DNA of 44,711 nt. Origin: Burkholderiales bacterium. Lineage in GTDB: Bacteria > Pseudomonadota > Gammaproteobacteria > Burkholderiales > JACMKV01. Numbering within the stretch: position 1 is the stretch's first letter; each line of letters starts with the position of its first letter. The stretch lies in NCBI GenBank assembly GCA_013695435.1, contig JACDAM010000082.1, positions 1-44,711 on the forward strand, in the 5' to 3' direction. A program made the translations under genes and the position numbers. Below the pieces are notes generated by a model that had not been told where the DNA came from, searched no databases, and worked only from the letters and a program-made list of their open reading frames with translations. Shown here in pieces: positions 1 to 8,160 of the stretch.

Positions 1-371
1 TGCGGGGAATCTAGATACGCGGCGCTGACCGTCACGTTGCCCGAAACCGAGGCTAGCAGTACGCTTGCATCGACTTGCAGGTCGTCGTCTCTATTCAAAG
101 TCGCGTTGACGTTGGTCGATTGCTGCGCGACGGAGTTGGTGCCAGTGTTTTGCGCCGCCTGGCTGATGCCGTCCTGATTTTTTAGGACGTCGTCGGACAT
201 GGCGTTGTTGCCGCTCTTATACGGAACATTCGCTCCGTCGAGATCTACAGTTCCGTTCTTCTCGACCGCCGCGCCCAGCAAGCTGAAATTGGTAGCAACT
301 TCGCCTTCAGCGGCCAATACGGGTGCGGAGAAACCCAGCGTGATTGCGGCAATAATCAAAGTTTTTTTCAT
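1..371 (-). CDS. Amyloid-like secreted repeat protein, copy 1 (partial, C-terminus outside window)
   Basis: Translating the minus strand from the ATG at 371 gives at least 123 residues with no stop before the window edge. It begins with a signal peptide (MKKTLIIAAITLGF, cleavage probably after VLA). One repeat follows, with the core GNNAMSDDVLKNQDGISQ and then QNTGTNSVAQQSTNV; a second repeat begins at the edge. The Asn/Gln-rich, regularly spaced pattern resembles curlin or Fap-type amyloid repeats, but I do not recognise a named family. A Shine-Dalgarno-like AAGGGAT precedes the start. It is a paralogue of the gene at 478-993 and lies 106 bp downstream of it in the same direction, so the two are probably co-transcribed. 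Function as an extracellular fibre or adhesin subunit is inference. Confidence 0.75.
   Translation of the reverse strand, partial: MKKTLIIAAITLGFSAPVLAAEGEVATNFSLLGAAVEKNGTVDLDGANVPYKSGNNAMSDDVLKNQDGISQAAQNTGTNSVAQQSTNVNATLNRDDDLQVDASVLLASVSGNVTVSAAYLDSP
99..202. repeat. 104-bp near-identical block, copy A (partner 721-824)
   Basis: This segment of the first repeat-protein gene matches 721-824 in the second gene over 104 bp. I see a single mismatch (T at 183, C at 805). Sequence on both sides is clearly more diverged, and so is the second repeat within the 478-993 gene. A recent duplication or gene conversion between the paralogues would explain this. Confidence 0.85.
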
Positions 372-477
372 GATCAAATCCCTTTTTTGTGGGTTTGCTA
401 AAGGCGCGGCAATATGCCAGCGCCTGTTCGATGCAGGGCCGTGGTCGGTTTACCCGTCACGGCCCTTTTTTGTTTTT
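372..477 (-). other. Intercistronic region with two strong hairpins
   Basis: Between the two repeat-protein genes the minus-strand transcript would carry two stems. One is GGGCCGTG pairing with CACGGCCC (about 438-465). The second is GGCGCTGGCA pairing imperfectly with TGCCGCGCC (about 400-421), just before the Shine-Dalgarno of the downstream gene. The T-run next to the first stem lies on the plus-strand side, so it is not a conventional terminator for the minus-strand genes. The stems could stabilise the upstream message or cause partial termination, giving unequal amounts of the two proteins; that is inference. Confidence 0.5.
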
Positions 478-993
478 TTATCTGCAGTTGCAGGCGATGT
501 CGGCGTCCACATTTACCGATTGCTGGGCGATCGCGTTGGTGCCTGTGTTCTGAGACAACTGGCTGATGCCGTTCTGGTTTTGCAGAACGTTATCGCTCAG
601 GGAGTTGTTACCGCTGACGATTGGGAGGTCGATGCCCGCGACGCCGAGGGTCAGGTTACCTGTAACGGCTGCGCCTAACAGGCTTACGTTCACTTGCAGG
701 TCATCGTCGTCTTTATTGAGAGTCGCGTTGACGTTGGTCGATTGCTGCGCGACGGAGTTGGTGCCAGTGTTTTGCGCCGCCTGGCTGATGCCGTCCTGAT
801 TTTTCAGGACGTCGTCGGACATGGAGTTGTTACCGCTGAAAATCGGAGCATTGATCAGAGCCGCGTCACCCGTAACGTTGCCGCTGACGGAGGCGCCCAA
901 GGCGCTCACGTTCACGGCGACTTCACCACCGTCTGCGAAAACAGGAGTCGCGAAACCGAGCGCAATCGCGAATGCCAAAACAGTCTTTTTCAT
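478..993 (-). CDS. Amyloid-like secreted repeat protein, copy 2
   Basis: 171 residues with a clear signal peptide (MKKTVLAFAIALGF, cleavage likely after VFA). The mature part is two tandem repeats of about 72 residues (roughly 26-98 and 99-171). Each has a VNVS-LGA-V-GN opening, a SGNNS(M/L)SD(D/N)VL core, NQ(D/N)GISQ, and QNTGTN--AQQS-NV. The protein ends in CNCR, so it carries two cysteines. Asn/Gln-rich periodic repeats with a Sec signal are typical of curlin- or Fap-like amyloid subunits, but no named family is recognised. The start is supported by an AAAGGGGAT ribosome site. A sigma-54 type promoter lies about 65-80 bp upstream. Together with copy 1 it probably forms a two-gene operon. 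An extracellular matrix or adhesin role is inference. Confidence 0.8.
   Translation of the reverse strand: MKKTVLAFAIALGFATPVFADGGEVAVNVSALGASVSGNVTGDAALINAPIFSGNNSMSDDVLKNQDGISQAAQNTGTNSVAQQSTNVNATLNKDDDDLQVNVSLLGAAVTGNLTLGVAGIDLPIVSGNNSLSDNVLQNQNGISQLSQNTGTNAIAQQSVNVDADIACNCR
721..824. repeat. 104-bp near-identical block, copy B (partner 99-202)
   Basis: Second copy of the block described at 99-202. It encodes the SDDVLKNQDGISQ to QQSTNVNATL part of the first repeat of the 171-residue protein. Confidence 0.85.
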
Positions 994-1055
994 GAGTTGA
1001 TCCCCTTTTAGGTTTTAGTAGGCTTGGCGACACGCCAGTCCTCGCCGTTTCGTAT

Positions 1056-1071
1056 TGCATGGGACGTGCCA
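1056..1071 (-). promoter_or_regulatory. Sigma-54 (-24/-12) promoter for the repeat-protein genes
   Basis: The minus strand reads TGGCACGTCCCATGCA, with GG (1070-1069) and GC (1058-1057) separated by exactly ten bases. This closely matches the sigma-54 consensus TGGCACG-N4-TTGCA. Transcription would begin near 1045, giving a leader of about 50 nt before the ATG at 993. The neighbouring regulator gene at 1489-2839 is a sigma-54 activator, which fits. No enhancer site could be identified with confidence. Confidence 0.7.
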
Positions 1072-1488
1072 CCGCTACAAAACTGTCCTCTTTACCCTGG
1101 CTGCAAAATGCAAGTAGCGGATTGCAATCGAATCTGTTCGATGCTTTTTTTATACGTGATTGTGCGAGTCCAAGCGTAGGCAAAAAAAAGAGCTGAGCCT
1201 GTAAGCCAAGCTATACGTAAAGCTCTTGTTGAATTCATTGAATGATCGGAGCGACGAACAAAGTCGTTAAAAATCCACCACTTTGTCAAACATTTACTGT
1301 GGAGGATCGATCAGTTTGAATGTGTAAAGTCATTGTGACGGTGTGGGGCAGGGTTTCAAGCGCGTCCGGTGTCCCACAGAAGCGATCAGGCCGGAAATCA
1401 CGAACACCGAGAGCAGCCAATTCACCGGCCGCCAAAGCATTGCCCACATGCGCCGAGTTCGGCAACCGCCGCGCCCGGACACCGCAGT
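1072..1488. other. Gene-free region between regulator and repeat-protein promoter
   Basis: About 420 bp with no convincing gene. It should contain any upstream activator-binding sites for the sigma-54 promoter, but I could not define one. A hairpin followed by T residues on the minus strand (1181-1227) is the only clear structure. The only minus-strand open frame would need a TTG start and resembles nothing I know. Confidence 0.5.
1181..1227 (-). terminator. Candidate Rho-independent terminator after the regulator gene
   Basis: On the minus strand AAGAGCT (1227-1221) pairs with AGCTCTT (1194-1188) across a 26-nt loop that may itself fold, and eight T residues follow. It lies downstream of the sigma-54 regulator and upstream of the sigma-54 promoter. 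The stem is only 7 bp with a long loop, so support is moderate. Confidence 0.4.
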
Positions 1489-2839
1489 TTAGCGAACGTG
1501 TTGCCCGCTCAACCGATGCTTACCCATCAATCGATACAGGGTCACACGGGATACGCCGAGTTCTTTGGCCGCCTGCGAAATATTGTTCTGGGTATACCAG
1601 AGACTCGTTTTGATGGCATTGAGCTCGGCGATATCGCGCGCTTGATCGAGCTCCATGGTGTTGCGTGGTACGGCGCGCCGCTCAAGTCCCAGATCAGCGC
1701 GGGTGATCAAGCAGTTATCGCACATGACAATCGCTCGCTGCACCCGATTTATCAGTTCGCGAACATTGCCGGCCAGTCGTGCGCAATCAATGCTTGCAGG
1801 CCGCGATGACTGAAGCCTCTCAGATTTGCGGCGCCTCTTTCCTTGGAAAATTTGTCAAAAAAATGTTGTGCGAGAAGCAGAATGTCGTCGTCGCGTTCAC
1901 GCAAAGGGGGTGCTGTTACGTGCAGCACATTGAGTCGATAACACAAGTCTTCCCGAAAACGCCCTTCGGCTATCGCTTTTTCCAGGTTCACATGGGTTGC
2001 TGCGATTACCCGGACATCAGCCGGAATACTCTGGGTCGAACCGATGCGGCTGAACGTTTTTTCCTGAAGAAAACGTAACAGGTTAATCTGCAGTTCGAGC
2101 GGTAGGTCGCCGATTTCATCCAGGAAAATAGTTCCCCGTTCGGCGGCTTCTATTAGACCTTTCTTGGACTGATGTGCGCCCGTGAAAGCGCCTTTCTCGA
2201 ATCCGAATAATTCAGACTGGATCAGATTGGCGGGCAATGCGCCGCAATTGATCGCGATGAAGGGCTCTCTGGCCCGCTTGGAGCGTTTGTGAACCAAAAG
2301 GGCTGCCAACTCTTTTCCCGTTCCGCTTTCGCCATTGATCAGCACCGGCGCATCGACCCGCGCGATCTTTTTAATGCCGGAAAGCAGTTTGGTTATCGCG
2401 ATGCTGTTGCCAATCATCAGCGATTCTTTGATATCGTTTTGCTGAAGTGGGAAACGTTTCTTCAATTCGACTTTTCTTTCGGCATGCGCCAAGGCCAGGG
2501 AAAGCTCGCCTGGCTTGACTGGCAATAAGAAATGGTCATGAAAGCAATCAGGACAAGTTTTGCACACGTCTCAGACGTCAGGCACTTACTGTCCATCACC
2601 GCAGTCCATTCCATTAGTCCCCGGCGGAGGAGCAGGAAATCTTCAATTTCAATGCATGCTTCGTCATTGCACGCGTCGAACAATACGATTCCAGCGCCGA
2701 AGTCGTGCTGCTCAATAAGCCGACCAGCAAGCTTCAGGCTCGTGGCCATGTGTACTTCCCTGCCGGCTGCAACCAAATCGTTACCTGGATGCTCGTCCGC
2801 AATACCGAGTTTTATACAGAGCAGTTTATGAGGAGTCAT
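1489..2839 (-). pseudogene. Sigma-54-dependent activator (VpsR-like), two frameshifts
   Basis: The three parts of an NtrC-class activator lie in order but in three reading frames. 2839 to ~2550 encodes an N-terminal domain resembling VpsR-type regulators. ~2550 to ~1769 encodes the AAA+ domain with Walker A GESGTGKE, the sigma-54-contacting GAFTGA, and the second-region DEIGDLPLELQ. ~1769 to 1489 encodes a Fis-type helix-turn-helix (ISQAAKELGVSRVTLYRLM). The frame changes just before FHDHFLLPV. It changes again in the conserved WPGNVREL motif, where one base appears missing from a C/G run so that the frame reads WPAMFAN-stop. Coding content is otherwise well kept, so the lesions are either recent or sequencing errors. 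It points at the repeat-protein genes and probably controlled their sigma-54 promoter. Confidence 0.75.
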
Positions 2840-3117
2840 GCTGTCTATGCCGCAAGATGCAGCAGTGCCTCGGCGAATAAAGAGGTCGAATATTCATGTA
2901 TTCGGCTCCCTATATACATAATAAGATCAATAAGATATACAGGAGGCCTTGGAGCGTTCAGCTGGAGTCTCGCGGCATCGCTGCCGTCTAGCGCTTTATA
3001 CCAGGGCGCGCTAACTAGCTCACTATTCGACAGTGGTAGACAGCGTATCAGCATCATGAGGTCGGGAATGCGGCGCCAGTCAGGTAGGCGGAAAATAGGT
3101 TACCAAGAGCTGCGTCT

Positions 3118-3498
3118 ATGAGTACTTTTCTTGCCGACGTCGTTCTCGGCTTGCATTTTACCTTCGTGTTTTTTGTAGTAGCAGGTCTTGCAGCAGTCTG
3201 GATCGGCGTGGCTTTTGAGTGGCAATGGATCAGAAACCTGTGGTTTCGGAGGCTGCATCTTGCTGCGATCGCGTTTGTTGCATTGGAAGCGATAGTCGGC
3301 GTAGCTTGCCCACTGACGCTCTGGGAAAATGCTCTAAGAGGAACCTTGCAGGAGACCAGTTTCATGCGACGCTATCTGGGCCCGATCCTGTACCACGAGT
3401 TACCGGAATGGGCTTTTACGGTAGCCTATATTTCCTTCGCTATCGCGGTAGCGATCACTTACATACTGATCAAACCAAAAGGACAACATAACGGCTGA
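3118..3498 (+). CDS. DUF2784 family membrane protein
   Basis: 126 residues with three or four predicted membrane segments (about 7-30, 44-62 and 100-118). The pattern matches the DUF2784 family: an opening VVLGLHF-F-FVV, WIRN-WFR-LHL, then ACPLT-WE and a late LGP-LYHELP. The function of this family is unknown. It stands alone between the broken regulator and the convergent clpSA operon. The ATG at 3118 fits the family N-terminus. The ~280 bp upstream (2840-3117) hold no gene that I can support. Confidence 0.8.
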   Translation: MSTFLADVVLGLHFTFVFFVVAGLAAVWIGVAFEWQWIRNLWFRRLHLAAIAFVALEAIVGVACPLTLWENALRGTLQETSFMRRYLGPILYHELPEWAFTVAYISFAIAVAITYILIKPKGQHNG

Positions 3499-3596
3499 TA
3501 GGAGCGACGACGGTGACCAAGCCTGGCGGCTACTGATATCGCAGGAAGCAGCCTGCCGCAATGATGTATAACTCCGGCTGACGGTGAGTGAAAGCC

Positions 3597-3628
3597 AAAA
3601 AAATGGGGGCTGGTATATTCCAGCCCCA
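3597..3628 (-). terminator. Terminator of the clpS-clpA operon
   Basis: GGGGCTGG (3606-3613) and CCAGCCCC (3620-3627) form an 8-bp stem with a 6-nt loop. On the minus strand a run of seven T residues follows shortly after. It sits about 55 bp beyond the clpA stop, the place expected for the operon's terminator. Confidence 0.7.
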
Positions 3629-3680
3629 CGCCGTCGTAAATACAAGAATTACTTAAGGCATAACCGCATCAGGCGGAAAA

Positions 3681-5936
3681 TCATACAACACCGGTCAATT
3701 CCTCCGCGTATACAAGACGCACGGCGTCATTCTCGTCAATATCGACTGCCACTCTGCCGCCCTTTGATAAACGCCCGAACAATAGCTCATCGGCTAGCGC
3801 TCGCCGGATCGTATCCTGAATCAGACGCGCCATCGGACGCGCGCCCATCGACGGATCGAAGCCGTGCTTGGCAAGATACGCCTTGAGCGCTTCGGTGAAA
3901 CTGGCCTCCACTTTTTTCTCGTGCAACTGCTCTTCCAACTGAATCAAAAATTTGTCGACAACCATCATGATGATCGGCGCGTCGAGCGGTGCAAAAGAAA
4001 TCATCGCATCGATGCGATTGCGGAATTCCGGCGTAAACAAACGTTTGATGTCCGCCATTTCATCGCCCAATTGCTTACCCTGCATGAACCCTATGCTTGT
4101 TTTCGATAATGATTCCGCTCCCGCATTCGTCGTCATGATGATTACGACATTGCGAAAATCGGCTCGCCGGCCATTGTTGTCGGTCAGGGTGCCATGATCC
4201 ATGACCTGCAGCAAAATATTGAAAATATCCGGGTGCGCTTTTTCAATTTCATCAAGCAGCAGAACAGCGTAAGGATGCTTGGTCACGGCCTCGGTAAGAA
4301 GTCCGCCCTGATCGAATCCGACATACCCCGGCGGCGCGCCGATAAGCCGGGAAACGGCATGGCGCTCCATATATTCAGACATGTCGAAACGAATGAGCTC
4401 GACACCCATTGTATAAGCGAGCTGCCGCGCGACTTCGGTTTTGCCTACTCCCGTCGGCCCTGAAAACAGGAACGAGCCGATCGGCTTCTGCGGATTTCCC
4501 AAACCGCTGCGCGCCATCTTGATGGCAGCCGAAAGCGCAGTGATCGCTTTATCTTGTCCAAAAACAACCGCTTTCAGATCGCGCTCCAGATGTTTCAACG
4601 CGGTACGGTCGTCGCTCGAGACGGTCTGCGCGGGAATGCGCGCGATCTTAGCGATTATCTCTTCGATCTCATGTCGGTTGATTACTTTCTTGCGCTTGGA
4701 CGGAGCTACGATACGCTGAGCAGCGCCCGCCTCGTCGATCACGTCGATCGCCTTATCTGGCAGATGACGATCATTGATAAAACGTGCGGACAGCTCCGCG
4801 GCCGACGATAACGCTGACGACGTGTATTTCACGCCGTGATGTTTTTCGAAACGCGTCTTGAGGCCGCGCAAGATTGCAACTGTTTGCTCGATGCTGGGCT
4901 CGGCAACGTCGATTTTCTGGAACCGACGCGACAATGCGTGATCCTTTTCAAACACCCCGCGAAATTCAGTATAGGTCGTTGCGCCTATACATTTCAACTG
5001 TCCGGTTGATAGCGCAGGCTTCAGAAGATTCGAAGCATCCAGGGTTCCGCCTGATGCAGCGCCAGCACCGATCAGCGTATGGATTTCATCGATGAATAAA
5101 ATGGCATTCGGGTTATCGATAAGCTGCTTCAAAACCGCCTTCAGTCTCTGCTCGAAATCGCCGCGATATTTGGTGCCGGCCAGCAACGCCCCCATGTCAA
5201 GCGCATACACTTGGCATCGATTGAGGATTTCTGGCACATCACCTTCTATTATGCGGCGAGCCAGCCCTTCGGCAATCGCTGTCTTGCCGACGCCAGCCTC
5301 GCCGACGAGCAAAGGATTGTTCTTGCGGCGACGGCACAGGGTCTGCACGACCCGCTCCAACTCGTGTTCACGCCCGATCAGGGGATCGATCTTGCCTGAC
5401 AATGCGTGAGCGTTAAGGTTGAGCGTGTAATTCTCGAGCGCTCCGCCAGCCGACTGCTCCTGCTCGCTATCCGGCTCAACTTCCGGCTTGCTTGGCGTTG
5501 CCTGCGGGACCTTGCTGATTCCGTGAGAGATAAAATTTACGACATCGAGCCGGGTGACGCCTTTTTGGTGCAGAAAGTAGACCGCGTGCGAATCCTTTTC
5601 GCCGAATATCGCGACCAGCACGTTTGCGCCGGTCACTTCTTTCTTGCCTGAAGATTGCACATGCAGAATCGCGCGCTGAATGACGCGCTGGAAACCCAAC
5701 GTCGGTTGCGTGTCGACCTCCTGCCCGCCAACCTGCGGCGTATGCTCGGAAACAAAATCGGACAGCAGTTTGCGCAATTCTTCGATGTCGGTCGCGCAGG
5801 CGCGTAATACCTCAGCAGCGGAAGGATTGTCGAGCATCGCCAGCAGCAGGTGCTCTACTGTAATAAACTCGTGACGCTTCTGGCGAGCATCCATGAACGC
5901 CATATGCAGACTGACTTCGAGTTCTTGAGCAATCAT
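3681..5936 (-). CDS. clpA: ATP-dependent Clp protease ATP-binding subunit ClpA
   Basis: 751 residues, the normal ClpA length. The N-terminal Clp repeat domain covers about 1-145 and binds the adaptor ClpS. An acidic linker follows. The first AAA+ module has Walker A GEAGVGKTA at 212-220 and Walker B LFIDEIHTL. The second has Walker A GPTGVGKTE near 495, the pore-loop GYVGFD motif and Walker B LLLDEIEKAHPD. ClpA unfolds substrates and feeds them to the ClpP peptidase in the cytoplasm. The clpS stop abuts the clpA ATG (TAAATG), so the two are co-translated from one operon. clpP is not in this window. Confidence 0.97.
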   Translation of the reverse strand: MIAQELEVSLHMAFMDARQKRHEFITVEHLLLAMLDNPSAAEVLRACATDIEELRKLLSDFVSEHTPQVGGQEVDTQPTLGFQRVIQRAILHVQSSGKKEVTGANVLVAIFGEKDSHAVYFLHQKGVTRLDVVNFISHGISKVPQATPSKPEVEPDSEQEQSAGGALENYTLNLNAHALSGKIDPLIGREHELERVVQTLCRRRKNNPLLVGEAGVGKTAIAEGLARRIIEGDVPEILNRCQVYALDMGALLAGTKYRGDFEQRLKAVLKQLIDNPNAILFIDEIHTLIGAGAASGGTLDASNLLKPALSTGQLKCIGATTYTEFRGVFEKDHALSRRFQKIDVAEPSIEQTVAILRGLKTRFEKHHGVKYTSSALSSAAELSARFINDRHLPDKAIDVIDEAGAAQRIVAPSKRKKVINRHEIEEIIAKIARIPAQTVSSDDRTALKHLERDLKAVVFGQDKAITALSAAIKMARSGLGNPQKPIGSFLFSGPTGVGKTEVARQLAYTMGVELIRFDMSEYMERHAVSRLIGAPPGYVGFDQGGLLTEAVTKHPYAVLLLDEIEKAHPDIFNILLQVMDHGTLTDNNGRRADFRNVVIIMTTNAGAESLSKTSIGFMQGKQLGDEMADIKRLFTPEFRNRIDAMISFAPLDAPIIMMVVDKFLIQLEEQLHEKKVEASFTEALKAYLAKHGFDPSMGARPMARLIQDTIRRALADELLFGRLSKGGRVAVDIDENDAVRLVYAEELTGVV

Positions 5937-6245
5937 TTACGTTTCCTCCATCACGCATCTTAGCGGATGTTGATGTTGCTTGGCAAAAACCATAACCTGG
6001 TCCACCTTTGTCGCTGCGATGTCCTTCGGAAACACACCACAGACGCCCATCCCTTCCTTATGTACTTTGAGCATGATTTGGGTAGCCTGTTCACGACTTA
6101 GGGAAAAAATCGTCTGCAGCACCGCGACGACAAAATCCATGGGCGTATAGTCATCGTTCAACAGTAAAACCTTGAACAGAGGCGGGGGCTTGACCTTACT
6201 TTTTTTGGCTTCGAGTACTGTTCCTTCACGGTTCTTGTTTGCCAT
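5937..6245 (-). CDS. clpS: ClpS adaptor for ClpAP (N-end rule)
   Basis: 102 residues. It has a variable, basic N-terminal tail followed by the ClpS fold, with [13 protein letters not shown] (substrate pocket), the [14 protein letters not shown] helix and the closing HPLRC motif. ClpS delivers proteins with hydrophobic N-terminal residues to ClpA and blocks other substrates. It lies directly upstream of clpA on the same strand with no gap. The divergent neighbour is the cold-shock gene. Confidence 0.96.
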   Translation of the reverse strand: MANKNREGTVLEAKKSKVKPPPLFKVLLLNDDYTPMDFVVAVLQTIFSLSREQATQIMLKVHKEGMGVCGVFPKDIAATKVDQVMVFAKQHQHPLRCVMEET

Positions 6246-6326
6246 TTGCTATTCGACGCAGGGCTCCGATTCATACCGTCAATTTTGCGCGCTAACGGCA
6301 ATTTTTCAAGAGGCGGCGCAAACTGC

Positions 6327-6355
6327 TTGACTTCCAGTAACAAATAAATTAAAAA
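6327..6355 (+). promoter_or_regulatory. Possible sigma-70 promoter of the cold-shock gene
   Basis: TTGACT (6327-6332) is a good -35 box. A TAAAAA hexamer 17 bp downstream matches only four of six -10 positions and sits in an AT-rich tract. It would give a leader of roughly 120 nt before the cold-shock ATG, as is usual for cspA-type messages. No cold-shock box was verified. Confidence 0.4.
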
Positions 6356-6481
6356 GCAGGTGGGTGTTTGGCTTCAAGTCATCTCGCAATGCCACTTTGC
6401 TGTCGCTTGTCGCTGCGGTCTTGAAACTCAAACAGTATGCGGGTTTCCGGCCCGGTTTTCTCTCAAGGATGTTTACTTATT

Positions 6482-6685
6482 ATGGCAACAGGAACAGTCA
6501 AGTGGTTTAACGATTCGAAGGGTTATGGCTTTATTACACCCGACGATGGCAGCGAAGATCTGTTCGCGCATTTTTCCGCGATCAACATGAACGGATTCAA
6601 AACGCTGAAGGAAGGCCAGAAAGTCAGCTTTGAAGTCACGCAAGGGCCGAAAGGCAAGCAAGCGTCGAACATCCAGATGAGTTGA
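6482..6685 (+). CDS. Cold-shock protein, CspA family
   Basis: 67 residues forming a single cold-shock domain. It has the RNA-binding motifs [12 protein letters not shown] (RNP1) and DLFAHFSAI (RNP2). Such proteins bind single-stranded RNA or DNA and melt RNA structure. I chose the ATG at 6482 because it yields the family start MATGTVKWF and has AAGGA 12 bp upstream; the in-frame ATG 45 bp earlier would add unrelated residues. A strong terminator follows. The CspA/CspD paralogue type cannot be assigned. Confidence 0.95.
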   Translation: MATGTVKWFNDSKGYGFITPDDGSEDLFAHFSAINMNGFKTLKEGQKVSFEVTQGPKGKQASNIQMS

Positions 6686-6717
6686 CACGCGGCAGGGAAT
6701 TAGCCGCGTTAGCTGAA

Positions 6718-6745
6718 AGCCCGCCTTAGTCGGCGGGCTTTTTTA
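6718..6745 (+). terminator. Rho-independent terminator after the cold-shock gene
   Basis: AGCCCGCC (6718-6725) pairs with GGCGGGCT (6732-6739) around a short loop, and a run of seven T residues follows. It lies 33 bp past the stop codon and may also serve the convergent icd gene. Confidence 0.85.
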
Positions 6746-6794
6746 TTGCCGTGCTTTTCTGTTAGCGGCTTTTTAACTGGAATCCGGTAGCGCC

Positions 6795-8069
6795 CTATCG
6801 CCGCCGTTCGAGCTTGTGAAGCATGGGCGTTTCCATGCACGCAATAATAGCGTGGCCGAAACCCGAGCAAGACACTTGGGTAGCGCCTTCGAGCAGACGC
6901 GCCAAATCGTAAGTGACGACCTTGGCGAGGATCGCACGCTCCAGACCAAATATGATGAGGTCGGCTGCCTCGTTCCAGCCGATATGACGCAGCATCATTT
7001 CGGCAGACAAAATCAGCGAGCCTGGGTTGACATAATCACGCCCTGCGTATTTGGGCGCTGTTCCGTGGGTCGCCTCGAACATTGCCATATCATCGTTCAT
7101 GTTCGCGCCGGGCGCGATCCCGATTCCACCTACGTGCGCTGCAAGCGCGTCCGAAATGTAATCGCCGTTCAGATTCAAAGTCGCTATGACATCGTACTCG
7201 TCGGGGCGTATCAGTATCTGCTGTAGAAAGGCGTCCGCGATAGAATCCTTGATGACTATACCATTGGGCAACACCAGCCACGGACCGCCGTCCAGGAGTT
7301 CGGCGCCGAATTCGCGTTGAGCAAGGGCGACTCCCCATTTCTTGAAGCCACCTTCCGTGAACTTCATGATGTTGCCCTTGTGCACGAAAGTCACCGATTT
7401 ACGCTTACGATCGATCGCGTATTGAATCGCCTTGCGGACCAGTCGCTCGGTCCCTTCCCGTGAGACTGGCTTGATTCCGATTCCGGAAGTCTCCGGAAAC
7501 CGGATTTTGGTGACGTTCATTTCCTCGCGCAGGAACTTGATGACTTTCTTGCAGGCCTCGGTTTCAGCCTCCCATTCGATTCCTGAGTAAATGTCTTCCG
7601 AATTTTCTCGGAAAATCACCATATCGGTCTTTTCCGGATTTTTCAGCGCGCTGGGCACACCTTCGAAATAACGGACGGGCCGCAAACAGACATATAGGTC
7701 GAGCTGCTGGCGCAGCGCGACATTGATCGAACGGATGCCGCCCCCGATTGGCGTGGAAAGCGGGCCCTTGATTGAAACCACATAATCACTGACAACTTCC
7801 AGGGTTTCCTGCGGAACCCAGACATCTTTACCGTAAACCTGTACCGCCTTCTCCCCTGCATATACCTCCATCCAGGCGATTGAGCGCTTTCCGCCGTAAG
7901 CTTTTTTTACAGCGGCATCGACCACGCTGCGCATGACCGGCGTCACATCGACCCCAATACCGTCACCTTCGATGAAAGGAATAATCGGATGATCGGGTAC
8001 ATTCAAGGAGTGATCGGAATTCAGGCCGATCTTCTGGCCATCCAGCGGGACTTTGATATGCTCGAACAT
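6795..8069 (-). CDS. icd: NADP-dependent isocitrate dehydrogenase
   Basis: 424 residues, very like E. coli Icd along its whole length. It oxidatively decarboxylates isocitrate to 2-oxoglutarate in the TCA cycle. The substrate-binding [12 protein letters not shown] segment carries Ser114, equivalent to the serine that AceK phosphorylates in E. coli. [23 protein letters not shown] and [17 protein letters not shown] are also present. The genes that follow are the glyoxylate shunt (aceA, aceB), which competes for the same isocitrate, so the neighbourhood groups the two fates of isocitrate. No aceK is visible here. Confidence 0.97.
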   Translation of the reverse strand: MFEHIKVPLDGQKIGLNSDHSLNVPDHPIIPFIEGDGIGVDVTPVMRSVVDAAVKKAYGGKRSIAWMEVYAGEKAVQVYGKDVWVPQETLEVVSDYVVSIKGPLSTPIGGGIRSINVALRQQLDLYVCLRPVRYFEGVPSALKNPEKTDMVIFRENSEDIYSGIEWEAETEACKKVIKFLREEMNVTKIRFPETSGIGIKPVSREGTERLVRKAIQYAIDRKRKSVTFVHKGNIMKFTEGGFKKWGVALAQREFGAELLDGGPWLVLPNGIVIKDSIADAFLQQILIRPDEYDVIATLNLNGDYISDALAAHVGGIGIAPGANMNDDMAMFEATHGTAPKYAGRDYVNPGSLILSAEMMLRHIGWNEAADLIIFGLERAILAKVVTYDLARLLEGATQVSCSGFGHAIIACMETPMLHKLERRR

Positions 8070-8160
8070 TTGATGCTCCTTGTCGTCTATCTTATATCTT
8101 ATATATTATGCCAAGCCGGCAACGGCGGACCAGCCTCGTTCTAACTATGGAGAAAGCCCA

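Noticed and set aside
435-480. Terminator for the repeat-protein gene at 478-993
   Set aside because: The T-run is on the plus-strand side of the hairpin, so it cannot act as a standard terminator for the minus-strand transcript.
478-993. PEP-CTERM or autotransporter identity for the repeat protein
   Set aside because: There is no PEP motif with a C-terminal helix and no beta-barrel domain; the protein is just a signal peptide and repeats.
1092-1289. Small minus-strand gene (65 codons) upstream of the sigma-54 promoter
   Set aside because: Needs a TTG start that coincides with a TTGACA element, has no ribosome site and no recognisable features.
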